DNA from: an uncultured Alphaproteobacteria bacterium
Lineage (GTDB): Bacteria > Pseudomonadota > Alphaproteobacteria > Rs-D84
Assembly (NCBI GenBank): GCA_946611025.1
Contig: CAMOCR010000011.1
Span: forward strand, 1-13,820
Direction of reading: 5' to 3'
DNA length: 13,820 bases
Shown here: in pieces, positions 1-6,741 of the stretch
Position numbering within the stretch: position 1 is the stretch's first letter
How the letters are laid out: each line of letters starts with the position of its first letter
The notes under the pieces: model-generated
The model's database searches: none
Seen by the model: only the letters and a program-made list of their open reading frames with translations
Told to the model about the DNA's origin: nothing
Program-made: the position numbers and the translations under genes

Positions 1-39
1 GATTTACTGTACATAGCGCGTTTTTTACTAATCATTATC

Positions 40-58
40 CACTAACACTAACCACTAA
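40..58. repeat. Short CACTAA direct repeats after the PerM-like gene
   Basis: Three copies of CACTAA (40-45, 46-51, 53-58) sit directly against the stop codon of the minus-strand permease gene. The first copy overlaps TTATCCACT (35-43), one base off the DnaA box TTATCCACA. No hairpin with a T-run is visible here on the minus strand, so the operon may continue beyond the window edge. The role of the repeats is unknown. Confidence 0.4.
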
Positions 59-1093
59 TTAATCATCATTTCGTATATCTGGAATGTTGCCACGTGCAGA
101 TAATAACACGGCGATTGGGCGTGTAGAATCAAATTGGGCGGTGATGATAAATATAATCATCAATAATGGCACCGACAGGAACATGCCAACAAATCCCCAA
201 ATCATTCCCCAGAACACCAAGTTTATTAAAATCGCCAATGTTGACAGGTTTAATGTCTTGCCGGTCAGTTTTGGATCAAGTATATTTCCAAACAATATTT
301 CCAAACCGATTAAACCCGCCGCGGTCAATATTGCCAGATGTATCGATGGACCAACCGCCAATGCAAACATAATTGGTAATGCACACGCAATAATGGAACC
401 GATTGTTGGAATATAATTCATTATGAACATTAAAAACGCCCATGCACCTGCAAATTCCAAACCAATGGCGCGCAGCCATATATATGCCGTCAGCCCCGTC
501 ATGCCCGATATAATTGTTTTCATAAACAAATACCGCTTCATGTTTTTATCAACGCTTTCGATTATATATGCATATTTTTTAGATTGGCGTTTGTTTGCAA
601 ACAGGTTTTTCATTTTGTTGCCAAATGTTCCCTGTTCAACGAACAAGAATAAAATGTAAATCAAAATCATGCCGACCGATGCAACAATAGATGCCGCCGA
701 TGCACCAATGGTCGCAGCGATTTGTGCAAAGTTTGGTAATATGTGTGTGTCCAGTGATACACCGAACGATGTTGATAAATATTCAATTGCGGCGGTCAGT
801 TTCGCCTGAAGCACCGGCAGGGCATTTTGCAATTGTGCAAACATTGGGTGAATGTGTGTTGCAAACACCGATATAACCAACCCAATTGCGCCAATTGATA
901 ATATGCGTGATGTCCAATCAAACAATTTTCCAACAAATGATTTTTGTTTGCGATATGGCAACAACAGGCGGAAATAGTCTGCAATGACATTTATCATGTA
1001 CCATAAAAACAGCGCGATTAAAAAAGGTATGAATATCGAACGACCAATCCATAAAAATCCAATCAATAATAAAAAGAATATCATTGCATGCAT
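59..1093 (-). CDS. AI-2E/PerM family membrane protein
   Basis: A 344-residue integral membrane protein of the AI-2E transporter (PerM/YhhQ-type, formerly UPF0118) family. Family members are thought to export small molecules or ions; the AI-2 assignment holds only for TqsA, so the substrate here is unknown. Two hydrophobic segments lie at residues 4-36, one at about 66-80, an extended soluble-looking region at 81-130, then helices at about 133-152, 192-210, 216-246, 251-272 and 284-318. Family hallmarks are the NYIPTIGSIIA stretch (226-236) and the motif around DPKLTGKTLNLS (273-284), followed by a WGFVGMFLSVPL helix. The ATG at 1093 is chosen because a GGGGGA ribosome site at 1099-1104 lies 5 nt upstream; ATG at 1084 is an alternative. 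It starts 2 bp after the sufC stop, with its ribosome site inside sufC, so it is translated from the suf operon mRNA. Confidence 0.88.
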   Translation of the reverse strand: MHAMIFFLLLIGFLWIGRSIFIPFLIALFLWYMINVIADYFRLLLPYRKQKSFVGKLFDWTSRILSIGAIGLVISVFATHIHPMFAQLQNALPVLQAKLTAAIEYLSTSFGVSLDTHILPNFAQIAATIGASAASIVASVGMILIYILFLFVEQGTFGNKMKNLFANKRQSKKYAYIIESVDKNMKRYLFMKTIISGMTGLTAYIWLRAIGLEFAGAWAFLMFIMNYIPTIGSIIACALPIMFALAVGPSIHLAILTAAGLIGLEILFGNILDPKLTGKTLNLSTLAILINLVFWGMIWGFVGMFLSVPLLMIIFIITAQFDSTRPIAVLLSARGNIPDIRNDD

Positions 1094-1095
1094 GT

Positions 1096-1773
1096 TTATC
1101 CCCCTATGATTTTTCCGTTTTTGATTTTTGTTGTCGATGTTGGATTTACTATTCTGGTAAATTGCGACTGATGCGAAATAAATAAAAATGTTGTGTCGTG
1201 CATGGCCGCAATTGTGTCGGCAATTTGTTTTTGTGTGGTTGCATCTGCGCCAGAATCGGGTTCATCCAGAATTGCCAATTTCGGTTTTGTCATAACCAGT
1301 TGCATCAGCATTAAACGTTTGCGTTCGCCCCCAGAAAAACCAACATTAATATCGCGGTTTAACCAATCGCGTGGAATGTCCAATTGTTCGCGTACAGATT
1401 CAATTTGCTGTAAAAAATCACCCATGGATAAATCGCGACCGGTTTCAAAATGCGTGTGTGCAACGCACGAATGTTTCAAGAAACTAAGCACCGTCAGCCC
1501 TGGTATTTCTGGTACATTTTGCGCACCGATGAACATGCCCAACAATGCGCGCGTTGTGGTGTTTTCATTTGTGACATCTTTGCCATCAAAAATTATTTTA
1601 CCAGAATTTACCGTATATTCGGGATTGCCAATAATTGTTTGTACCAATGTTGATTTGCCCGAACCATTTGCACCAGACAACAAGTGTCGCGCGCCACGCG
1701 TGATGCACAGATTGATGTCGTGCAGCAATTCGCGCCCATCCATTGATACGGTTAAATTTTTTATTTCTAACAT
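1096..1773 (-). CDS. sufC: SufC, Fe-S cluster assembly ATPase
   Basis: A 225-residue ABC-type ATPase that binds SufB (and SufD where present) and uses ATP to remodel the scaffold on which Fe-S clusters are assembled in the cytoplasm. Walker A is GANGSGKST (34-42), the Q-loop glutamine is Q85 in GAQNVPEIPG, the signature is FSGGE (146-150), Walker B is LAILDEPDSGAD (166-177), and the switch histidine is H201. The EIPG segment after the Q-loop and the DSGxD after Walker B are typical of SufC rather than of transport ABC proteins. It is slightly short (SufC is usually about 250), mainly at the C-terminus. The ATG at 1773 has GGGGA upstream (1779-1783) with about 5 nt spacing. It follows sufB by 18 bp and precedes the PerM-like gene by 2 bp. 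Confidence 0.93.
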   Translation of the reverse strand: MLEIKNLTVSMDGRELLHDINLCITRGARHLLSGANGSGKSTLVQTIIGNPEYTVNSGKIIFDGKDVTNENTTTRALLGMFIGAQNVPEIPGLTVLSFLKHSCVAHTHFETGRDLSMGDFLQQIESVREQLDIPRDWLNRDINVGFSGGERKRLMLMQLVMTKPKLAILDEPDSGADATTQKQIADTIAAMHDTTFLFISHQSQFTRIVNPTSTTKIKNGKIIGG

Positions 1774-1791
1774 TTATTTCCCCGTTATATT

Positions 1792-3117
1792 TTAATGCGA
1801 CAATGCCATTTGAATCAACTGCTTTGATTCAACCAAGAATTCCATTGGCAGACGCGCAATAATTGGTGATGCCGCCGCGCCGATTATCAGTGCCGTTGCG
1901 GTGTCTTCATCCAATCCCGATTGCATCAAAAATTGTAATTGCGTTTTATCGATTGCGCCGGTGGTGGCTTCGTGGCTTTGTGTGTTGTCGCCATTTGTGT
2001 GAACGATTGTTGGCAATGTGTTTGCGGTTGCGTTGTCACCAATTATTCGCGTATCACATTTTGATGCATTTTTACCGCCATGTCCAGAAAACGAAACCAT
2101 GCTGCGAAATGTTTGATTTGAATTGTCGGTTGCAACGCCATATGACAAAATATTTGATACGGTATTGTCGCCAATATGAATCATTTTTGTACCCGTGTCG
2201 GCACATTGTCCGGCGCGTGTTATTGATAATGAATAAAAGTCGCTATGTGCATTGTTTCCGCGCAAAATTGTAGATGGATATTTCCAAGTTAGTGCCGATC
2301 CAATTTCAACCTGGGTCCAATTTAATGTTGCGTTTTTATCACACCGACCACGTTTTGTTACAAAGTTCAAAATGCCACCAGATTGCGTGCCGTTTTTGTA
2401 TTCACCAGCATACCAATTTTGCACCGTTGAATATTTCACTGTTGCGTCATCATGCACAACAATTTCAACAACACCACTGTGTAATTGGTGGTTGGGGCGG
2501 CGGGGGGCAGAGCAACCCTCCATATACGATAATTCTGCGCCGGTGTCGGCGATAATCAGTGTGCGTTCAAATTGACCAATTTTTGCGGTTTCAATTCTAA
2601 AATAACTGGCCAAATCAATGGGGCATTTTGTGTGTGGTGGAATATATACAAATGTGCCGTCTGAAAACACCGCGGCATTTAATGCGGCAAAGAAATTATC
2701 GTTTGCCGGCACAACCGACCCCAGATATTTTTTTACCAATTCTGGATATTGTGTGACCGCATCGGAAAATGGTAAAAATATAATTCCCAATTTTTCTAAT
2801 TCGGCGGTGTACGATGTATGCACAGATTTACTGTCGATAACCGTGTCGGTCGCCATGCCCAGTAATGCGCGTTGTTCTGATTCGGGCAAACCCATTTTTT
2901 CATATGTTTCTTTTAATGCAGAATTATCGATTGGTTTGCTTTCATTGTAATAATTCAATTCATCATAGTTTATTGGTGCATATTCAAATTCAGCCCAATG
3001 TGGTTCACGCATTTTTTTCCATGCGCGAAATGCCGCAATGCGCCAATCGCACAGCCACGCCGGTTCATTGCGTTTTTGTGATATTTCGCGAACAAGATTT
3101 TCGGACAGTTTATTCAT
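1792..3117 (-). CDS. sufB: SufB, Fe-S cluster assembly scaffold
   Basis: A 441-residue SufB-type scaffold for Fe-S cluster assembly, partner of SufC. The N-terminal SENLVREISQKRNEP stretch (5-19) is typical of SufB and not SufD. The beta-helix core carries family phrases such as GQFERTLIIAD (181-191), YSTVQNWY (229-236), NFVTKRGRCD (251-260), WTQVEIGSALTWKYPS (267-282) and ADTGTKMIH (306-314). Near the C-terminus SHEATT (381-386) keeps the His and Glu of the cluster-building region. C259 lies near the position of the reported sulfur-accepting cysteine of E. coli SufB. At the place of E. coli Cys405, by my hand alignment, there is H373; Gram-positive SufB proteins also lack Cys there. I chose ATG at 3117 over a TTG at 3153 because the protein then begins like other SufB proteins and the overlap with the upstream gene shrinks to 8 bp. 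No sufD, sufS or sufE is in the window. Confidence 0.93.
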   Translation of the reverse strand: MNKLSENLVREISQKRNEPAWLCDWRIAAFRAWKKMREPHWAEFEYAPINYDELNYYNESKPIDNSALKETYEKMGLPESEQRALLGMATDTVIDSKSVHTSYTAELEKLGIIFLPFSDAVTQYPELVKKYLGSVVPANDNFFAALNAAVFSDGTFVYIPPHTKCPIDLASYFRIETAKIGQFERTLIIADTGAELSYMEGCSAPRRPNHQLHSGVVEIVVHDDATVKYSTVQNWYAGEYKNGTQSGGILNFVTKRGRCDKNATLNWTQVEIGSALTWKYPSTILRGNNAHSDFYSLSITRAGQCADTGTKMIHIGDNTVSNILSYGVATDNSNQTFRSMVSFSGHGGKNASKCDTRIIGDNATANTLPTIVHTNGDNTQSHEATTGAIDKTQLQFLMQSGLDEDTATALIIGAAASPIIARLPMEFLVESKQLIQMALSH

Positions 3118-3658
3118 TGTCTTGTTGTTTTGCCAGTGCGTTTGCCTGGGCAAAAAATGTCAGCGATTGCCCCAGCAAGCCGTCTGTAAATGTTGCCGCC
3201 AAAATGCCATCTGGTTCGGTTTTCGTCAGGTGTTGCAACAAAGAATCTGCACGTGCGATATAGTTTTCGATGTTGCGTGATACTTCGGAATTATTTTTAA
3301 TCGCGCGGCGCAATTTTTCCAATGCAAATGGGTTTTTCGCATATTCGTCCATAATGCCGCCCAATGCGCGCCACAAGGGGTGCTCGTTTGTGTTGCGTGG
3401 CATGATGTTTATTGCCGCCATAATTGGAATCAGGTTTTGTAATAAATCTTGGTATATCATTTCGGCGTTTTCGGCGACCGCGTTCGTTGCAGACTTTGTT
3501 CGCAGGACCGATTGCATTTTTACAATCAAGTTATATTGAAATTCCAATGTCTTGTTCACATTTTTCATGTTTGCGTTTATACGAAACAAGACGACCGTCA
3601 TGACGATTGAAAAAACAATCAATGTGCAAATTCCAACTAAAATCAAAGTGTTTTCCAT
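3110..3658 (-). CDS. Membrane-anchored protein of unknown function, first gene of suf operon
   Basis: A 182-residue protein I do not recognise. One transmembrane helix spans about residues 4-25, followed by a basic/polar stretch and a mostly helical domain (26-180) with possible coiled-coil at 30-55. There are no cysteines apart from C11 in the helix, so it is not an obvious Fe-S or metal protein. The charge pattern suggests an N-out/C-in membrane anchor with a cytoplasmic domain, but topology is uncertain. AGGGG at 3668-3672 lies 9 nt before the ATG at 3658. Its stop overlaps the sufB start by 8 bp (ATGAATAA), which suggests translational coupling with sufB. It is the first gene of the operon; a TATACT -10-like hexamer is at 3694-3699 on the minus strand, without a convincing -35. 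Confidence 0.75.
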   Translation of the reverse strand: MENTLILVGICTLIVFSIVMTVVLFRINANMKNVNKTLEFQYNLIVKMQSVLRTKSATNAVAENAEMIYQDLLQNLIPIMAAINIMPRNTNEHPLWRALGGIMDEYAKNPFALEKLRRAIKNNSEVSRNIENYIARADSLLQHLTKTEPDGILAATFTDGLLGQSLTFFAQANALAKQQDNE

Positions 3659-3771
3659 GTAAAATTACCCCTGGGTTATGTTTGTTCGTTTACAGTATAA
3701 CATCTTTTATCGATTCGTGCGATTTTATCTTGTGGGTAAAAAATTTCTTTGTTTCGATTGTGTTTTAGGTC

Positions 3772-3800
3772 TTGCACAGATTCGGTCAAATTGATATAAT
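3772..3800 (+). promoter_or_regulatory. Sigma-70-type promoter of the TcpQ-like/secretin operon
   Basis: TTGCAC (3772-3777), 17-bp spacer, TATAAT (3795-3800). The predicted transcript start near 3807 gives a leader of about 30 nt that ends in an AGGA ribosome site (3825-3828), 8 nt before the ATG. The -10 is a perfect consensus; the -35 is weak. Confidence 0.6.
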
Positions 3801-3836
3801 AAATACATTAAATAAGGAAAAGAAAGGAAAACCAAA

Positions 3837-4760
3837 ATGTTCCGCAAGATTTTAATTGCAGCAATGTTCGGTTGTGCGGCGGGTTATTGCTTTGCCGCAA
3901 CGGAAACCGCAATGCCCCAGGTCGTCACATCCGAAGTTTTTTATAAAACCGATAAAACGGTTGATGAAAACCAGTATGTCGAACAGCAAGACACGTTTAC
4001 CGAACAATATGCCGAAGTGCCGGCGTGGCCCATCGCGGGGTCTGATGCCGATGTTGAGGTTTCGTGTTCCGATGGCGCATGCAGCAAAGATAAACAAAAC
4101 GACAATATCCGCATCGTTTCCAAGATTGGTTCAGATTTGGTTGTTGAAAACAATTTCAACCTGGGCGCACGTGGTGACTTTTCTGGTTGGTCGGGTGGTG
4201 CAAACATGCTGCATGGCAATCAAATTCCGGTCGGGTTTGATGATGAATGTGCGGGTGGCGCCGAAATGCCCTTGTTGCATCGCGAAGTTTTAGAAGACGA
4301 TGGTGCAAATGTTTTGGTTATGTCGCGCAGTGGTCGTAAGAATTGCAAGAAATATGCCGATGGGTATTCTGCGTATTTGGCAAAAACCGGTTTAAGCAAG
4401 GCGGAAATCGCAGAATTGAACGCAGGGTCCAGCACCGCGGCGACAGATGCCGAAATTGGTGTTGATGTGTCGGCTGATGCAGAGGCGCCGGCGACACTTA
4501 CCGACCAGGTGCGTTCGTGGGTTGTTGCAAATGGCCAGACATTACGCGAAGTTTTGCAATCATGGTGTGACAAAGAAGGTTGGGATTTGGTTTGGACAAC
4601 ATCACGTGAATACCCAATCGAAGCCAGTGCGGTATTCAAAGGACGCTTTGTTGATGTTGCATCGGCATTGGTTCGTAATTTTGGTCGTGCAACACCAATT
4701 CCATATGCGAAATTTTATAAAGGGAACAGGGTCTTGGTTGTATCAACCACAGAAGAATAA
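3837..4760 (+). CDS. Exported TcpQ/PilL-like pilus assembly protein
   Basis: A 307-residue exported protein. Residues 1-20 form a Sec signal peptide with a likely cut after CFA. The middle (30-220) is acidic, low in recognisable motifs, and has four cysteines (C77, C82, C138, C170) that could pair in the periplasm. The C-terminal part (about 222-304, with LTDQVRSWVVANGQTLREVL and SWCDKEGWDLVW) fits the TcpQ C-terminal/PilL domain, a small periplasmic domain that in type IVb pilus systems helps the secretin assemble or reach the outer membrane. The next gene is a secretin of the matching class, the same order as tcpQ-tcpC in Vibrio cholerae. The domain call is by eye; the long N-terminal region is unlike the short V. 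cholerae TcpQ. It has its own promoter and ribosome site. Confidence 0.75.
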   Translation: MFRKILIAAMFGCAAGYCFAATETAMPQVVTSEVFYKTDKTVDENQYVEQQDTFTEQYAEVPAWPIAGSDADVEVSCSDGACSKDKQNDNIRIVSKIGSDLVVENNFNLGARGDFSGWSGGANMLHGNQIPVGFDDECAGGAEMPLLHREVLEDDGANVLVMSRSGRKNCKKYADGYSAYLAKTGLSKAEIAELNAGSSTAATDAEIGVDVSADAEAPATLTDQVRSWVVANGQTLREVLQSWCDKEGWDLVWTTSREYPIEASAVFKGRFVDVASALVRNFGRATPIPYAKFYKGNRVLVVSTTEE

Positions 4761-4797
4761 TAATAAAGTGTATGTTTGACCGTAGGAGAAAACACAT

Positions 4798-6426
4798 ATG
4801 ATAAAGGCGATGAAAATATTTGTTGTATGCATGATGTCGGTTGCGGTACTGACGGGGTGCACCAGACGAGAATCTGCAAAGGTTGCGGCGTCGGTTGATC
4901 GTGACTTTGTTAACGCATATGATGCATTTGAAATGTCGAAAAATCCACGTGCCAAGGTTGCCAGTGGCGACACGGTTTCTATGTCCGAAGGGGTTTGGTT
5001 GGGCAATAAATCAATGGTCTTGGAACATAAAAACAAATTGCCATCGCAGTTCGAAACGGATACCGGTGTGACAATATTATTAAATGAACCCGTGACATTA
5101 CAGGTTTTGGCAAATGACATTAATTCAATAACCGGGTTGCCGGTCAAGATTGACAACCAGGTTAATTCAGAAAAACTGAAAAAGACAATGAATATCGCGT
5201 ATACGGGTAAATTGTCGGGCCTGTTGTCCCAGGTGGCAACCGATTTAGATTTGTTATGGTATTATGATAAACAATCGATTGTGTTTTATGAAACAGAAAC
5301 GCGTACATTTACATTGTTCGCCCTGGGGACCGAGGTTTCGTATCAAACAGCCATGAATACCGATGATGGCAACCAGGTGTCTTTGGAATCGACATTAAAA
5401 GAATGGGACGAAGTAGAAAGCGCAATTTCTGCGATTGTTGGAAAATCAAGCAATGCAGACTTTACGGTGTCGCGCAGTTTGGGAACAATTACCGTAACCG
5501 CGCCGCCATCGATTTTGGCGCGTGTCGGTGATTATATTGAACGCCAAAACAAACGCTTGTCGCAATTGGTGACAATTGATGTCAAGGTTTTGCAGGTGTC
5601 GATATCGAACGATTCGGCATTTGGTTTGAATTTGGCGGCGGCAATTAATGCGACATCGGGGTTGAATATCGTTGCAAATCCCAAGAATAATTTGGCAACA
5701 ACCGAAGCCAGTTCTATGAATATCGCGGTATTGTCAAACACAGTATCGGCATTGACCGGCGCGACACATACGGTTAACGGTGCCGAAGTTGCAGGTGCAT
5801 ATACCCAAGACGATATTATGAACGGGTCTTTGTCTGGTGCCGCGGGCACTAATGCACTGATTCAATCGTTGGCAAAACAGGGCAAGGTGTCGTTGGTCAC
5901 AAATGTTGGTGTCACGACACGTAATAACCGTGTGGCACCTGTGAACAATACGCGTACGACGGGTTATATCAAACGTTTCGAATCGCGCAACTTTACAACG
6001 GTCGAATCGTCAACTGTTGACCAAGACGATTTGGAAACCGGATTTTCAATGCAGTTGTTGCCAAACATTTTGGATAACGGTAAAATTTTGTTGTTATTCC
6101 GGATGTCTGTGCGTGAATTGTTAAAAATGTCAACCCAGACAATTGGCGAAGTCACATTGCAATTGCCAGAAGTTGAAGAACGTTCGTTCATGCAGGAAGT
6201 CATTATGGAATCTGGCCAAATGTTGGTTGTGTCCGGATTTGAAAAGCAGAACAACAGTGACACCCGCTATGGTTTGGGTGACCCAGACTTTATGGCGTTG
6301 TCTGGTTCGCGTGAAACCGCATCACAACGTGATGTATTGGTTGTTATCTTGACGCCGCAGGTGTTGATAAGCCCGATGGATGCGGAACGCACAATTCAAC
6401 AACATTGGGGTGCACCATTAAATTAA
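4798..6426 (+). CDS. Lipoprotein secretin, type IVb pilus class (TcpC/PilN/BfpB-like)
   Basis: A 542-residue outer-membrane secretin predicted to form a multimeric ring through which a pilus or substrate passes. The signal peptide ends in a lipobox LTGC (18-21) with Thr at +2, as expected for an outer-membrane lipoprotein; PilN/BfpB/TcpC secretins are lipoproteins. Residues about 97-165 look like an N0/STN-type domain, 170-255 an N1-like domain, and 256-525 the secretin core, ending with LPEVEERSF (457-465), a Gly-rich turn with VVSGF (477-481), and a hydrophobic VLVVILTPQVLI strand (513-524). The C-terminus after 525 is short, with no separate pilotin-binding domain, consistent with self-piloting by lipidation. 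AGGAGA (4784-4789) lies 8 nt before the ATG; 37 bp separate it from the TcpQ-like gene. A strong terminator follows, so the inner-membrane platform, ATPase and pilin genes must be elsewhere if they exist. Confidence 0.88.
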   Translation: MIKAMKIFVVCMMSVAVLTGCTRRESAKVAASVDRDFVNAYDAFEMSKNPRAKVASGDTVSMSEGVWLGNKSMVLEHKNKLPSQFETDTGVTILLNEPVTLQVLANDINSITGLPVKIDNQVNSEKLKKTMNIAYTGKLSGLLSQVATDLDLLWYYDKQSIVFYETETRTFTLFALGTEVSYQTAMNTDDGNQVSLESTLKEWDEVESAISAIVGKSSNADFTVSRSLGTITVTAPPSILARVGDYIERQNKRLSQLVTIDVKVLQVSISNDSAFGLNLAAAINATSGLNIVANPKNNLATTEASSMNIAVLSNTVSALTGATHTVNGAEVAGAYTQDDIMNGSLSGAAGTNALIQSLAKQGKVSLVTNVGVTTRNNRVAPVNNTRTTGYIKRFESRNFTTVESSTVDQDDLETGFSMQLLPNILDNGKILLLFRMSVRELLKMSTQTIGEVTLQLPEVEERSFMQEVIMESGQMLVVSGFEKQNNSDTRYGLGDPDFMALSGSRETASQRDVLVVILTPQVLISPMDAERTIQQHWGAPLN

Positions 6427-6440
6427 TTGTAAAAAAAAAT

Positions 6441-6469
6441 AAAAAACCCGCAGAAATGCGGGTTTTTTT
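6441..6469 (+). terminator. Rho-independent terminator after the secretin gene
   Basis: Perfect CCCGCA/TGCGGG stem (6447-6452, 6457-6462) with a GAAA loop, extended by an A-run before and a T-run after, giving about 12 pairs and seven terminal T residues. It begins 15 bp after the secretin stop. Confidence 0.92.
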
Positions 6470-6539
6470 AATGCATTTTTTGCTTTACAGACATATTGAA
6501 ATTTTAGTACGATGAAAACACAAGGATAGGATTTCAGCC

Positions 6540-6662
6540 GTGACGAAGTGGCCACTTTGTCTTGGCAAGAATAGAGGAGAAGAGATCACAAGAAATTTAA
6601 GTTTTATAAATAAAGCGGTTGAGATTTTTAAACATAGTTTGAATCAGCAATCTGTTTTTTAA
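6540..6662 (+). CDS. Possible 40-residue small ORF (weak)
   Basis: A GTG-started frame of 40 codons runs from 6540 to TAA at 6660-6662, with GGATAGGA about 8 nt before the GTG. The peptide begins VTKWPLCLGKNRGEE and ends NQQSVF; it has no recognisable domain. Codons such as AGA, ATA and AGT are commoner than in neighbouring genes, which argues against it being an ordinary host gene. It overlaps the dyad at 6542-6561, so the region may instead be a structured RNA or operator. Listed only as a candidate. Confidence 0.15.
   Translation: MTKWPLCLGKNRGEEITRNLSFINKAVEIFKHSLNQQSVF
6542..6561. repeat. 20-bp near-perfect dyad (AAGTGGCCACTT core)
   Basis: The core AAGTGGCCACTT is a perfect 12-bp palindrome. 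Adding GACG on the left and TGTC on the right extends it to 20 bp with a single G/T non-complementary pair. With no loop it is a better candidate for a dimeric DNA-binding site than for an RNA hairpin. Confidence 0.6.
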
Positions 6663-6692
6663 TTATAAAATCGTGGTTTTTTGTGAATATTG

Positions 6693-6718
6693 TTCATTTT
6701 TTGGACGCAAAAAATGAA
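6693..6718. repeat. 11-bp inverted repeat just before the ribosome site of the tail-fibre-like gene
   Basis: TTCATTTTTTG (6693-6703) and CAAAAAATGAA (6708-6718) are perfect complements around a GACG loop. In RNA one G-U and one further U-A pair extend it to 13 pairs. No terminal T-run follows on either strand, so it is not a standard terminator. It ends 23 nt before the chosen start at 6742 and could be an operator or a 5' UTR hairpin. Confidence 0.7.
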
Positions 6719-6741
6719 TACAGATGTGTAGAAAAAGATAT

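Larger units (their letters stand above)
6470..6741. other. Structured intergenic stretch before the tail-fibre-like gene
   Basis: Together with the preceding terminator this makes a 315-bp stretch without a convincing gene. It contains a near-perfect dyad at 6542-6561, a possible weak promoter (TTGAAT 6639-6644, 19-bp spacer, TATAAA 6664-6669) and an 11-bp hairpin at 6693-6718. Its A/G-rich middle (about 6568-6600) contains AGGAGA but no ATG at a suitable distance. No tRNA or known riboswitch could be recognised. Confidence 0.5.

Noticed and set aside
1..35. Minus-strand frame starting at ATG 35 (complement) and open to the window edge, reading MISKKRAMYSK
   Set aside because: Only 11 codons are visible and the ribosome site (GTGGA, 2 nt away) is poorly spaced. 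It could be the next gene of the operon, and in some alphaproteobacteria an Hda-type gene lies beside a PerM-like gene, but nothing here shows it.
35..43. DnaA-box-like TTATCCACT
   Set aside because: A single site with one mismatch, far from the dnaA regulatory region and without a cluster; chance match is likely.
3118..3153. Longer SufB start at TTG 3153
   Set aside because: It would add 12 residues unlike other SufB proteins, overlap the upstream gene by 44 bp and has no ribosome site.
4220..4639. Long open frames on the strand opposite real genes, such as 4220-4639 minus and 8699-9229 minus
   Set aside because: They lie opposite genes with clear signal peptides, ribosome sites and family motifs, and their own products have no recognisable features.
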